Shown here in pieces: positions 54,619-64,000 of a DNA stretch of 64,000 nt (positions are counted from its first letter, which is position 1; every line of letters starts with the position of its first letter). This DNA comes from Notospermus geniculatus (Eukaryota; Nemertea; Pilidiophora; Heteronemertea; Lineidae), in NCBI GenBank assembly GCA_002633025.1, contig NMRB01000653.1, positions 70,817 through 134,816 of the forward strand. The letters are read 5' to 3'. The translations under genes and the position numbers were made by a program. The notes under the pieces were generated by a model that was not told the origin of the DNA, did no database searches, and saw nothing but the letters and a program-made list of their open reading frames with translations.

Positions 54619-55552
54619 ATGCCTGGCTTTCACTGACGCTACGAATGTCCCGAATCGCCCCGAATCTGAAATTTTCCAATTCGTGGTTAATCGGCTTGAA
54701 AAATATGCCGAATGTCAAGAATGGGTTAAGAAACAAGTACGGATTCAAAGAATCGTGTAAGAATTGTACGAATAAGGTACCGACTCACTTACGAATAGTC
54801 GTACTTGATTCGTAAATACATTCGAGACATTCCTGCCTGTTTTCGGCGTGGGTCCATGATGCCCCACTTTCACTGACGCTACGAATGTCCCGAATCAGAA
54901 AGTTGTCCGCTACGTAGATAATTCTCAAACGTTTCTTGCAGTTCTTAAATGATTCTTGGTTGATTCCTAAAACATTCCTATAGTTCGTGTGAGTTCGTCG
55001 AGTCGCCACGAAAGTTTTTGTTTGTCAAAAACTTTCGTGCGACGGTCACGAATCGACCACGATCTATAGGAATTTCAAATTCGTATAGATCGTAAACACT
55101 TCGTAACCCTTTCTTATCGTCCGTAACAGCTTCGTAGTCGATTCTTTTGCATTCTGGGCTATTGTTGGCCATTCGTGTCTCCATCAAATTTGTGGACCCA
55201 CGCCGAAAACATCCCGAAACAGGCACGAATGTCCCGAATGTATTTATGAATCAAGTACGGATCTATCACGAATCGGCCACGAATATTCGTAAGTGAGCCG
55301 TACATTATTCGTACAATTCTTACATGATTCTTTGAATTTGTATTTCGTAGTTGAATTTGTGTCGTGGAATTCGTGAACGCTCCCACGAAAGTTTTTGACA
55401 AACAGAAACTCACGCGAACAGTACGAATGTTCAGGAATCAACTAAGAATCATTTAGGAACTGCAAGAATCGTTTGAGAATTATCTGCGAACCCGTCAACT
55501 TTCAGATTCGGGGCGATTCGGGACATTCGTAGCGTCAGTGAAAGCCAGGCAT
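54619..55552. mobile_element. 934-bp inverted-repeat element downstream of the Link-module gene
   Basis: ATGCCTGGCTTTCACTGACG and CGTCAGTGAAAGCCAGGCAT are the outer ends. A second CACTTTCACTGACGCTACGA near 54,866 also pairs with the right end, and long inner arms (AATGATTCTTGGTTGATTCC with GGAATCAACTAAGAATCATT) pair across the middle. It therefore looks like one element nested in, or partly duplicated with, another of the same family. ACGAATCGGCCACGAAT-type words recur throughout. No transposase frame is seen. Confidence 0.75.
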
Positions 55553-55852
55553 TACACAGGACGATTTATTCCCCGGATTAATTCATGCGTCCCTTAGGAC
55601 CTCGTGTGTCATTAGGCAGCCTTGATACACGAGACCTAATCTCGCTCCCTGATTGGCCCAGACCATACGGACAAGCAGCCCATGTCGGGTGGAAATAGAA
55701 CACCAGACTTCTGCACGCGATGTCGCATCGTCTCTGAAGTCTAGTACACACGTGAGTTGTGTCGTCCGTCTGTCGGCCGACACAATCGTACGACAAAATC
55801 GGCTGTGTAAATACAGCTCTACTCCCCTCGAACCGAAGACATGTGAACCAGG

Positions 55853-56021
55853 TGTAAAGTTTTTCAGTGTTTCCGTGTGTCGGTGTTCCCCCTAGTGTTC
55901 GGGAAACACTGGCAGATAGATCGACACGTTTCTCTGTGTCCTCCATTGTCGAGTCGCGGCTTATTCCGTCAGACAATAGCAAGGGAACACTCGCAGATGG
56001 GGAAAACTCAAAAACGTTACA
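55853..56021. mobile_element. 169-bp transposon of the CCGG-target family
   Basis: TGTAAAGTTTTTCAGTG start and AAAAACGTTACA end, nearly the same as 5,602-5,772. The flanks are CCAGG at the left and CCGGG at the right, so the target is less clear. The right flank continues with GAGCCACAACTTTCC, half of the 5,344-5,472-type MITE. Confidence 0.85.
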
Positions 56022-57384
56022 CCGGGTTGAGCCACAACTTTCCAACTCTCACATCATGCCCTGGCAAACCTGAACATGTTGTGGTTTGGACCCGAGTGGA
56101 AGACGATCTTCAGTGATGAATTCTAGGATTAAGACAGAATTGATTACAACCCTCGAAACTGGTCGTCGTTTGTTGCTGCTGGAAACCAGTCTGCCAGTAC
56201 TTCGGATCAAATTGATAGAGAATTTTTGTTCTACCTGGTGTCAATAGATGGCACCAAGTCCTACCATTCCCTCTCCATCTGTCGCATCAGACGTAACAGC
56301 ATGGCAATTTTAGCCGAGATATACCGAGTACACAATCTGCACTCAAACTGAGTATTGCTGAACTCATTGGACGGTAAGTGGAAAACCGATTTAAGTGTCG
56401 CGGAGTGAAGCAAGGAATAGTTATCCAGCGCGAAATAACTGCAGGCGATCCCAATTTGGACCATTTTGTATTAATTTCAATTCGAAGTACTACAGATGCA
56501 CTTGGACTGAACAGTCCAGAAGGAATAAAAATCATTTTTAATTGCTCCCAGATGTGAAAACACGTCAGCTGGAAAGGTAGATAACATAACTTGGAAGTTG
56601 CAATAAAAATACACTTGTAAGTTATCATTTATACATGTAAATCATTGTGATGACGATTGACCAGTTGGGGTGCGGCAAGACCGGTGATGTAAAATGATTC
56701 GTTATCCAGCAAAAGTGTCGCGAATGAGACCTACGAGTGTTGCTCTAGTTTGCCAGAGTGGCGAAATGGTATCAAGAGTTGGTCTAATTTGGAAAATTTT
56801 GAATTTTTCTGTTATGATTCGTATTCTGGAATATGCGTTAATTGGGTGAGACCAAAAATAGAGGCCGGTATTTGTATCTGGACTTTACCTTTTATACGAC
56901 AAGATGGACTGGAGGATTGGGGTAACCTGGAACTCTCACAAGATTCCATTTGAAAACCTATAAACACGATACCCAGTGAAATTCGTGTGGTAGTTGAAAG
57001 CAATGCACTGAAGTGGTAGTTGAAAGCAATGCACGGAAGTATCGATGTTGTGGGAAATTTTGGAGTTGGTTTAATCTAATGGTGATCAGGAAAGCGAGGA
57101 AGTTGTAGTACTCGGAAACATGTTTTGTGGTAAACCATTAAGCAAGGAATACTATACAATTCTAGCTAAATCCTGATTGGACGAAGTGGCCATAAAATCA
57201 AGATATTCTACATTGTTAGTTGACGACTTGGACAAGCAGAGCAAACATGGCACGTTACCTACTTCTGTGACTTCATTTGACATGGCAAAATGAAAAATAC
57301 TCGGCCGTCATTCGGAGCCCGAACCAACTCGCGGATGTGAAGGCAGAATGTTCACCCAGGAATCTTCGTAAACTGTCCGTAAAC
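56022..57384. other. intergenic / 5' region of the receptor gene
   Basis: No exon is recognised with confidence. AGTGGTAGTTGAAAGCAATGCA is directly repeated near 56,990-57,035. The 5' UTR of the receptor gene must lie at its right end, but I cannot place the promoter. Confidence 0.4.
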
Positions 57385-60300
57385 ATGTTCTTCAGTTGTG
57401 GGTTCGTGATTCTATTGTTTCTGCTGTGCATACAAGTCACCGGAATGAATGCCGACGAAGGTAACTTTAAAAAAGCTTTTTACATCAGTTTGGTACATGG
57501 TGTCGTGGTCGCCTGCTTTTAGCGGTGGCTGGTGTTGAGTTGAAAATACACACATTTCTATCTTCTCTGCAGGCAAATCGAAATACAACTTGCTGATTTT
57601 TTAGACATATGTTGCTTATGTTTTAAATGTTTTATTTTTAATTGGACTGAATTCAAGCATATTCGTAAGGAAATGACTCGGCTATGATCAGATATATTCA
57701 GTTAGTTGTTTCGATACAAATGTCACCATCTTGTGTGAGGCAAACAAACATGAATCTGTACTTATGGGATTTTTATTTTATGTTTTTTTATTTTTTTATT
57801 TTTTTTTTATTTTTATTTTCATTTACATGTATTTATTTTTTCTTTGTTCAGCATTCAATGAATACCCATCCAGCCTCGGAGGCCGTTCCGTTTCCACCTT
57901 TAGTACAGATAAATGTAGATATTGAGGGCTTAAGCGAGTGATCCACTGTTGCGATTTCGGCTTGAGTCGGGGTTGCGTTCCCTTGCGATTACCTTATAAG
58001 GACTTCCGATTGCCATATAAGGTAACCGCAAGGGAACGCAACCGCGTCTCGGGCCAAAATCGCGACAGTGGATCACCCGCTTGAGACTGTAGGCCGACTG
58101 CATGGACTGCGAGTGTACATGTCCTAGGCGTACATTTTTCCTGCACTGTCTGCACCTCGACGGCATTGTGCAGGCCTACAATGACTGTCCATGCATTAAC
58201 CACTACTTTGAATGCGATTACCGTGCACATGTTTGTTGGAATAAAGAGGAGTGCAACTTTACTGAGCAGGTGCTATTTCAATTGAAATGGACATAGGTAC
58301 ATCTACATGCATGATACTGTCCAATTATCATTTCGAGTGGTATTTACTGTTTAGCATACCGGAACATTAATTGTGGGTCAGCTGGAGGGTACAATTGAAG
58401 CGTCACACTGTATGCATTTATAGGTTTTCCATTTCGTGGCGGCCGGCCTAACCTTTCACCTTTTGGCACCCTCGTTTATAGGTTTACAGATGCGATCAAT
58501 GTATACCGTATACCACAGTGCTATTTCATGGTGGGGAGGTCGATCATGATCAGTGTAGGCCTATAGGCCCGTAGGAGCCGGGGGCCGGGGGTCCCCCCCC
58601 CCACACTTTTTTACCAAAAAATACCTTTGGTCCAAATGTCCATTTTATATGTCCATATTCTTGCTCTCAGATCCCATGAAAATGCATCTAAAGCACTTAA
58701 ATTGTCAAATTTCTCTGGGGGAGGACCCCCCAGACCCCCGTTTGGGCTTCCCACTTCCTTTTCGGTGCTCACCGTCTCTGTCCAGCTACGCCCCCTTTCT
58801 GTCAATCCTTGATCCAGCCCTGCCAGGCCCCCCCCCCCACTCATCAGAGGGCTGCTACGGGCCTGGTGTATCCGGACGTTTCAATGCATGCTCGACAAGA
58901 CTGTTCAAATCTATGAATGATCTAAGTTGCCAATTAAGGCGCCGCTCCACGTGACAGTTTTCTATCGAAAGTTTGCTGTTACCGCATTCGATTACTTCCT
59001 CGGGCCTTCCTCGGGCAAGCCCCGGAAGGAACAAGCTGAGCGTGCGCACAACAGCCAGTAATCGAACGCTGTCGTGTTAGACACGAGAAAAATGTGCTGT
59101 GATTGGCTGTCATATCCGCCATGACACTTTGCTCGTGTCTAACACGACAGCGTTCGATTACTTTTGCACGCCGATGTACACTGATGTATGCGAGGGCTGT
59201 GTGCATCTCATGATCGGAAGTGACATCCTGCTTTGCATCCTGGGAAGGTTACACGAGAAGCCCACCTCGGCGAGTAGGGCTAGTCGCGCCTGGTCCGAGG
59301 AAGGCCCGATGACGCAGTTCCGGTGTAAACGAACGCTGTAGAGCCTGTTCCGAGCTAGCTCGTGGAAGTAAACGAATGCGGTGTGTCAGTCAATCATTGC
59401 TGTCAGACAGCCAAAATTGTATGACAGCAATTATTGCTGTCTGAGAGCAATAATTGACTATCTGACAGCAAACTTTCGACAGAAAACTGTCACGTGGAGC
59501 GGCGCCTCTGGGCATTGAGACTGTTGCTACACATAAAGAAAGAGTTGAAGCATGGCCCTTACTTGATGATGGGACGCTATAACAGCCGTTGTACTGATGA
59601 AAATGATGGCGGTCATTTTTGTCAGCTAGATCTTCGACTGAATATAGTCCAGCCAGGGTGTACCACTGGCTATGTATGGGTTGGACAGGACACCAGTCTT
59701 ATCACGTTGGGGAGGCATGCCTCATGCATACAGTGGCACCTGAATATTGCATACCCTACCTTGTTGTGATAAACTGTCAAGTGATTGTGACACAGCCTAA
59801 TTATGACTTCATTTCTCTGCAGTAACAATGTCAGCAGAGGTCAAAGTTCTACGGATGCTGAAGTCACTGCCAAATTACGATAGAATGGCCCGCCCTGTAA
59901 AGAACAGCTCCATGCCTGTTACTGTCTACATATCATTTCTTCCAACAAGTTTGGTAAAACTTGTAAGTACATTGTATAGTGTCTGAACGAATACGGAATC
60001 CGGATTCATCCTACATGTACCTGCGCGCATGCGCATTGATATGGTTTTCTTCCTCCACTGACCGCACTCGCTGTGGAGAGTTCCACAAGGGTAATTTAAA
60101 GTCGGAATGTGACCAGATTAACATGCGTGTGTAAACGGTATCCAAAAAATTGGAACACATCCGCTCCAGAATGCGGGTCGATCGGATGTGGTTTTTTGGC
60201 TTGGTCGTCTAAACGGCCCTGATGTCATGTAGGAGAACGAGAAGCCACCATCTTTGTTGGAAAGGTCTATGGGAAGGATTTGAACATAACCTTACAAAAG

Positions 60301-63300
60301 TACACTATTGTAACTCGGACCTGTATTCCTAGGATAAACATCCTTCACACAGCTGTTTTTTTAACAAAGTATCTTCCGTTCCTAAAACAGCGGGTTTTCA
60401 AAGGGGCTCCAAGATACAGAATAGCACAAAATTGACACGCAAAAAGATAATAAGCAAGAAGTCAATCTCCAGAATTCACGAATTTTCGACCCCAACCGGG
60501 GTCTTTTTCAAGTGGAACTTTACAATCTGAAACTCTAGAAAAGACTGAGCTGAAACCCGAATGTAGAACTAACACCTGTGTAGACAGTCTTTTCTAGAGT
60601 TTCAGATTGTAAAGTTCCACTTGAAAAAGACCCCGGTTGGGGTCGTTTTCAAAGGGGCTGTCCATTTTTGTCACTTGGGGAATCTTGAGTTGTGATCCTT
60701 GGGAAAACAGAAAAAGTTATGCACTTGCAAATTGCAGGGATTATTTGTTGTGCTGTACAGAATAATCGCTGCGATTTGCAGCTTCATAGCTTTCTCCATT
60801 TTTTCAAAGATCACAACTCATATTCCTCAATTGACGAAAATCAACCGCCCCTTTCAATCCATCATCTTCTCTTTTAGGATAACGAACACGAGAAAATATC
60901 GCTAGCAGCCTACTTTGACCAGGTGAGTGCAAGGACTCATTTTTACCAAAACAATAATTCCCTTGTCAAGTTGCCTCTGAACGAAAATCTGAATGAGCCT
61001 TTTCCGTGTTCTCATTGGTAAAGTATGATTCACCCTAACTTCAACATGGGCAAAGTGCCAGACCTGTGGGCAACAGACACCACAAAGTGAACACGATTAA
61101 ACCGCAAACCACATACACATGTACATGTATTTACCAGTTGACTGAGCACAACCTTGGATTTGCTATGGGCTCATGGAAAGTAAACCAACCTCGTTCTGTA
61201 TGCGCCACGAAGACTGCTTGCTTGAACGACGACAATTCCGATCGCTTCATTTCCTCATGAAGATCTTCAAAACCACAGCGTCTTTATTGTAGATCGGCGT
61301 TGTTGTAAGCAAGCAGTCTTCGTGGCGCGTACAGAAAGAGGTTGGCGAATCGATCAGGCGGTTGTGGGTTCGAATCTCGGTGCCATCACAGATTATTTTT
61401 CGTTTTTTCTCATTTGACATTTGGCAGCTGCGCTGAGATATTTACTCGTCAAGAGCGTGGTGGCAAGTGAAACCAACTGTGACTGTCCGAGAGGGTGTAT
61501 CGTTTTCAGAGTAGTTTGGAAGTGCCTTGTGGCTGTTCGTAATTTCTACCTCTGCCGCTTGGGGTTTATATCTATTAAGTTCAGCTTTAAGCAACTGCTA
61601 CATACCACTGACCTGTGCACATTTCCAAGCTTGGCACGTTGCCCATGTTGAAGTTAGGGTGAATCATACTTTACATATACCGCGACCGTGGGATAGGCAA
61701 GAACTCGGGATCAATGCGACAAAGATGAAATAACAAACAAACAAAGGTCTCGTGATGTGTTTTACTACATATTAGTACACGTTGATATGTGCATGTCTGA
61801 ATTCTATTGTGAAATATACATCGCATTATCGAACTGAAAATTCACTGACAAATCAAGCTTTACTATGGCAAGCCAAAGCGGGAATATTTGGAGAAGTTTC
61901 AAGTTAAAAATGCAGAACTTAAAGTCCTCTCTGCACCACAAAAATAAATTCTCACTCTTTTACAGCTTTGTACAGCATTCAGACAGAATTGCATTTTGCT
62001 GTTTGTTTCATGAAATTATGTTTAGTAGTAAGCGAGACATCAAGGATTTTGTCAGTCAAAATCATTGGGCTAAAAACCGTACTGTGAACGACTTCAACAA
62101 TGTAAATATGCTAATTTATTCGTGACATAATTCTAGGGGGAAATTTATTCCAATTTGACCCACCCAGAGTGCGCTGGATGTATGGTTTCTGCATGATAAT
62201 TGCATTTTGTTGAATTTCCCATCACATACATTGCTTAATTTGGTTACTAGGGCGCTCTAAACAGGGAAATGACATGTTCATTATGCGAATTCCCTAGTTT
62301 GACATCACTTAATGAGGCAGTCTTAGGGCCGTATGCACAGAGCTTCCTCAAGTGTAAGGTCGACCTTAATCTTTTGTATTCTGCCCTGCAAACAATAGCT
62401 AAAGGTCGACCTCACACTCAAGGAAGCTCTGTGCATACGGCCCTTACACCATTCTGATTTTAGCTGAGTCGTTCACAAAATCAACCATAACGTTCTAACC
62501 GGTTGGAATTTTTTCACGAAATAAAAAGGTCTTTCATTGTAATTCTGTGCCAAATGATTATTCCAGCTGCAAAAAAGGTGCAAGTAGGACTTTAAAGGTC
62601 ATTTCAAAACAAAATGCCGTTACAAAAAATCGAAAACTTCATACCTCAGGGTACAGGAAGAATTTTTATACAGCAAGAAAAAATGATACACCAAGAGAAA
62701 ATAATTGCATGATAATTTTCCATGTATGTATTTTTTTACATACTAGGAAAAAATTCATTCACCAGAAAAAATTCGTGCAGAAAAAAATGTTCATATTCCA
62801 AAGGCTGATTTTTAAAACAACATCAGTGGAATGTGATGCAGGAGGAAACCGCAGTCCGGTAGAAATCTGAGCCCTCAAAGAGGGTGGTGACCCTTTCTAT
62901 CACATGCTATTCTGTGCTGTGCAGTATGATGCACCCTACTGTAACTTCAACATGGGCTACATCAAAAATAGATAATCTATTTTTGGCTACATTAAATTCA
63001 CAAAAATTGTCTACAGAGCCAATTATGCTGTTGTGAAAGCTGTATATGTATTCGGTGCCCAGCTCTCGATTAAATATTTAAAAAACTTGCCATAGACGAG
63101 GCTACCCTTTATGTTTTGAATACGTCAAGTACATGAACATAGACCGAAACTAATGGCATGCTCGATATTATTTCCCCTAACGCAACACAAATCAAAAAAT
63201 ATTACGACCCGTTTTTTGAAAATAACATTATTGTAAGCGAATGTAAACAAGAAGTCCAGCCAAATGTTCCACTCATGGAAATTATTCTCCCCTGGCACTG

Positions 63301-63456
63301 CTGCACTACATTAGACGCTTTTATCCGACGTTGCTCTCTGTTGCAGGAATGGGATGATGAATATTTCCAATGGAATACCACCGATTATGATGGATTGGAG
63401 AGAGTCACCATTACTAATAAGTTGATGTGGATTCCAGATACAATTTACGCTGACAG
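57385..63456 (+). CDS. nicotinic-type Cys-loop receptor, N-terminal exons (partial at right edge)
   Basis: Four exons are visible: 57,385-57,460 (signal peptide, MFFSCGFVILLFLLCIQVTG, phase-1 end), 59,823-59,962 (140 bp), 60,878-60,922 (45 bp) and 63,347-63,456 (110 bp). The last two sizes and all boundaries match classical vertebrate-type nAChR exons 3 and 4, and introns are GT-AG. The peptide follows the family: RMLKSLPNYDRMARPVKN, MPVTVYISFLPTSL, the 15-residue exon DNEHEKISLAAYFDQ, then EWDDEYFQWNTTDYDGLERV and LMWIPDTIYADR. The loop D tryptophan typical of nAChRs is Tyr here (AAYFDQ). The loop A region keeps WxPDxxY, and two N-glycosylation sites (NSS, NTT) are present. These residues form the start of the extracellular ligand-binding domain. 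The Cys loop and membrane segments lie beyond the window, so a soluble binding-protein relative cannot be excluded. The first exon's assignment is inferred from its phase. Confidence 0.85.
57852..58296 (+). other. unexplained open frames in intron 1 of the receptor gene
   Basis: After TTTTTCTTTGTTCAG a frame in the correct phase for the signal exon reads AFNEYPSSLGGRSVSTFSTD then KCRY and a stop. A hairpin element follows at 57,929-58,085. Directly after it another frame (58,093-58,296) encodes about 65 residues rich in cysteine: CECTCPRRTFFLHC, NDCPCINHYFECDY, HVCWNKEEC. The two frames could be one cysteine-rich exon broken by the hairpin insertion, an alternative secreted product sharing the signal exon, or chance. 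The cysteine density argues against pure chance; the stops argue against a working gene. Confidence 0.3.
57929..58085. repeat. hairpin element in intron 1
   Basis: CTTAAGCGAGTGATCCACTG and CAGTGGATCACCCGCTTGAG are the ends, with inner GTTGCGTTCCCTTGCG / CGCAAGGGAACGCAAC arms. It is MITE-like without a frame. TTGAG lies at both ends and may be a target duplication. Confidence 0.75.
58590..58825. mobile_element. decayed relative of the 2,154-2,423 transposon
   Basis: GAAAATGCATCTAAAGCACT, TAAATTGTCAAATTTCTCTG and CCCCCTTTCTGTCAATCC match the interior of 2,154-2,423 in the same order. The terminal GGATCC repeats are eroded (TTGATCCAGCCCTG). Confidence 0.75.
58880..59745 (+). repeat. dispersed repeat, member 4, interrupted by a transposon
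   Basis: ATGCTCGACAAGACTGTTCA at the left and GAGTTGAAGCATGGCCC, GGTTGGACAGGACACCAGTC at the right match 42,970-43,270. The two halves are separated by the insertion at 58,937-59,507. Confidence 0.7.
58937..59507. mobile_element. 571-bp foldback transposon, AGGCGCCGCTCCACGTGACA ends
   Basis: Terminal repeats of about 42 bp (AGGCGCCGCTCCACGTGACA, then GTTTTCTATCGAAAGTTTGC) pair with CTGTCACGTGGAGCGGCGCC. Inside lie CCGCATTCGATTACTTCC / GGAAGTAAACGAATGCGG and a perfect hairpin, CGAACGCTGTCGTGTTAGAC (59,065-59,157). A GACAGCAATAATTGCTGTC cluster precedes the right end. No transposase is present. Confidence 0.85.
60488..60644. repeat. palindrome with GACCCC/GGGGTC ends in intron 2
   Basis: GACCCCAACCGGGGTC at the left and its inverted copy GACCCCGGTTGGGGTC at the right join about 65-bp perfect arms (AAGTGGAACTTTACAATCTG). 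It is another head-to-head arrangement of the hairpin motif at 9,906, 29,190, 39,400 and 45,440. TTTTCAAAGGGGCT occurs directly on both sides (near 60,392 and 60,645), suggesting a duplicated flank. Confidence 0.8.
61019..61673. mobile_element. 655-bp inverted-repeat transposon in intron 3
   Basis: TAAAGTATGATTCACCCTAA and TTAGGGTGAATCATACTTTA begin about 45-bp terminal repeats that run through TTCAACATGGGCAA. A second inverted pair inside (TGCGCCACGAAGACTGCTTG with CAAGCAGTCTTCGTGGCGCG) spans 61,201-61,330. Right of it GTTGTGGGTTCGAATCTCGG resembles a tRNA B box, so a tRNA-like or SINE fragment may be carried inside. A single diverged end is near 62,925-62,960. Confidence 0.8.
61674..62325. 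other. intron 3 sequence, nothing recognised
   Basis: AT-rich, with short frames but no acceptor/donor pair around a frame that fits the receptor. Confidence 0.4.
62326..62443. mobile_element. MITE, GGGCCGTATGCACAGAGCTT ends, TTA target
   Basis: 118-bp hairpin with inner AAGGTCGACCT arms. TTA lies directly outside both ends (62,323-62,325 and 62,444-62,446), the 3-bp target of PIF/Harbinger elements. Sister of 41,541-41,680. Confidence 0.9.
62444..63346. other. remainder of intron 3
   Basis: Contains a lone GTATGATGCACCCTACTG near 62,925, similar to the end of the 655-bp element, and a GATAATCTATTTTTGGCTAC duplication. No exon is seen before the CTCTCTGTTGCAG acceptor at 63,346. Confidence 0.4.
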
Positions 63457-63486
63457 GTGGGTGCTCAGCATCGCCAATGACTACTG

Positions 63487-63853
63487 GGGTCCATATTCAT
63501 AAAACTACTTAAGTGTAAAGCTAGGAATCCACCATTAATTTTCAAGGTGATTTTGCGTTGCGACTTGCTTTGCAACTGGGTTGCATCGCAACTGGGCACT
63601 CGATCGCTGTAGTGGACTCGCTAGACGTGATTTCCACCAATGGCAAAGATGTGGTCAATTTCAGTCGGCAATCGGTCGGCGACCGGTATCAGTTGCTTGC
63701 GATCGTATTCAATCGCAGGTGGCAGGTTGCAATGCAAGTCGCAACGCAGAAAATCAGCAGTGGATTCCTAGCTTTAGTCTGGCACTTATCCTCTGTTCAA
63801 CACAAAAGATAAGTCTCACACTTTGACTTAAGTATCTTTATGAATATGGACCC
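63487..63853. mobile_element. CATATTCATAAA MITE carrying a 261-bp guest
   Basis: Outer ends GGGTCCATATTCATAAAACT and AAGTATCTTTATGAATATGGACCC-type complement, with inner AACACAAAAGATAAG. The guest (63,516-63,776) has ends TAAAGCTAGGAATCCAC / GTGGATTCCTAGCTTTA and a GTTGCGACTTGC-rich interior with several further inverted CGATCG blocks. It lies 30 bp right of receptor exon 4. Confidence 0.85.
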
Positions 63854-64000
63854 AGGACATCGCCCTCCTAACGACCTTCCGGGTCTTTACTCTGTGTATA
63901 TCATCATTATAGACACTGCACATAAATAACGGGACACCTGTCCAGTTTTTAGCCATCTCCTAAGATCTTACCAGAAATCAGATTTAGCTTGAGATTAGTG
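63854..64000. other. right edge, intron of the receptor gene
   Basis: No exon is recognised. The next receptor exon (Cys-loop region) should lie beyond the window. Confidence 0.4.

Noticed and set aside
56744-56800. GCCAGAGTGGCGAAATGGTAT resembles a tRNA 5' half
   Set aside because: No B box or acceptor-stem partner follows at the proper distance.
61340-61395. GGGTTCGAATCTCGG resembles a tRNA 3' half
   Set aside because: No complete cloverleaf can be formed; at most a fragment inside the 655-bp transposon.

Overview
This is a repeat-dense, gene-poor stretch of animal nuclear DNA. No bacterial, viral or organellar gene was recognised. The genes it does hold have GT-AG introns, signal-peptide exons and metazoan domain families (Link modules, a Cys-loop receptor). 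The density of small palindromic transposons, a (TTAGGG)-like tract, frequent ACATGTAC and TAGGCCTAC words, and a tRNA-derived SINE suggest a marine invertebrate, most plausibly a non-vertebrate deuterostome (cephalochordate, echinoderm or hemichordate). The species cannot be fixed from sequence alone.

Layout. 1-3.8 kb is a pile of foldback and palindromic elements, some inserted into one another. 3,828-41,406 is one large direct tandem duplication: copy 1 at 3,828-24,010 and copy 2 at 24,012-41,406. The copies are collinear and highly similar but differ by many discrete insertions, so each copy shows the empty site for transposons in the other. I see no convincing complete gene in it, only a weak candidate exon present in both copies and blocks that stayed nearly identical. 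41.4-50 kb is single-copy intergenic DNA with nested Harbinger-like MITEs, one plausible minus-strand first coding exon (43,795-44,019), and a striking 445-bp foldback element built from CACCGCGGTG palindromes.

50.5-54.5 kb holds the best complete gene. It has a TATA box, a non-coding first exon, a signal-peptide exon, four exons that each encode one Link-like module, and a 3'-UTR exon with AATAAA. All coding introns are phase 1, and the order is A-B-A'-B', with A modules carrying six cysteines and B modules four. It should be secreted and may bind hyaluronan or another glycan. 54.6-56.0 kb is transposon sequence.

57.4 kb to beyond the right edge is the 5' half of a nicotinic-type Cys-loop receptor gene. 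The signal exon is followed by exons of 140, 45 and 110 bp, with sizes and boundaries matching classical nAChR exons 2-4. Its introns are full of transposons, and intron 1 also has an unexplained cysteine-rich open frame.

The Link-module protein and the receptor are adjacent and on the same strand, but nothing shows a shared function. The most unusual items are the four-module Link gene, the 445-bp CCGCGG-palindrome foldback with an 8-bp target duplication, a 486-bp transposon carrying a telomere-like array with a matching empty site in the other copy, and the tandem duplication itself, which may be a real duplication or two haplotypes joined by the assembly.
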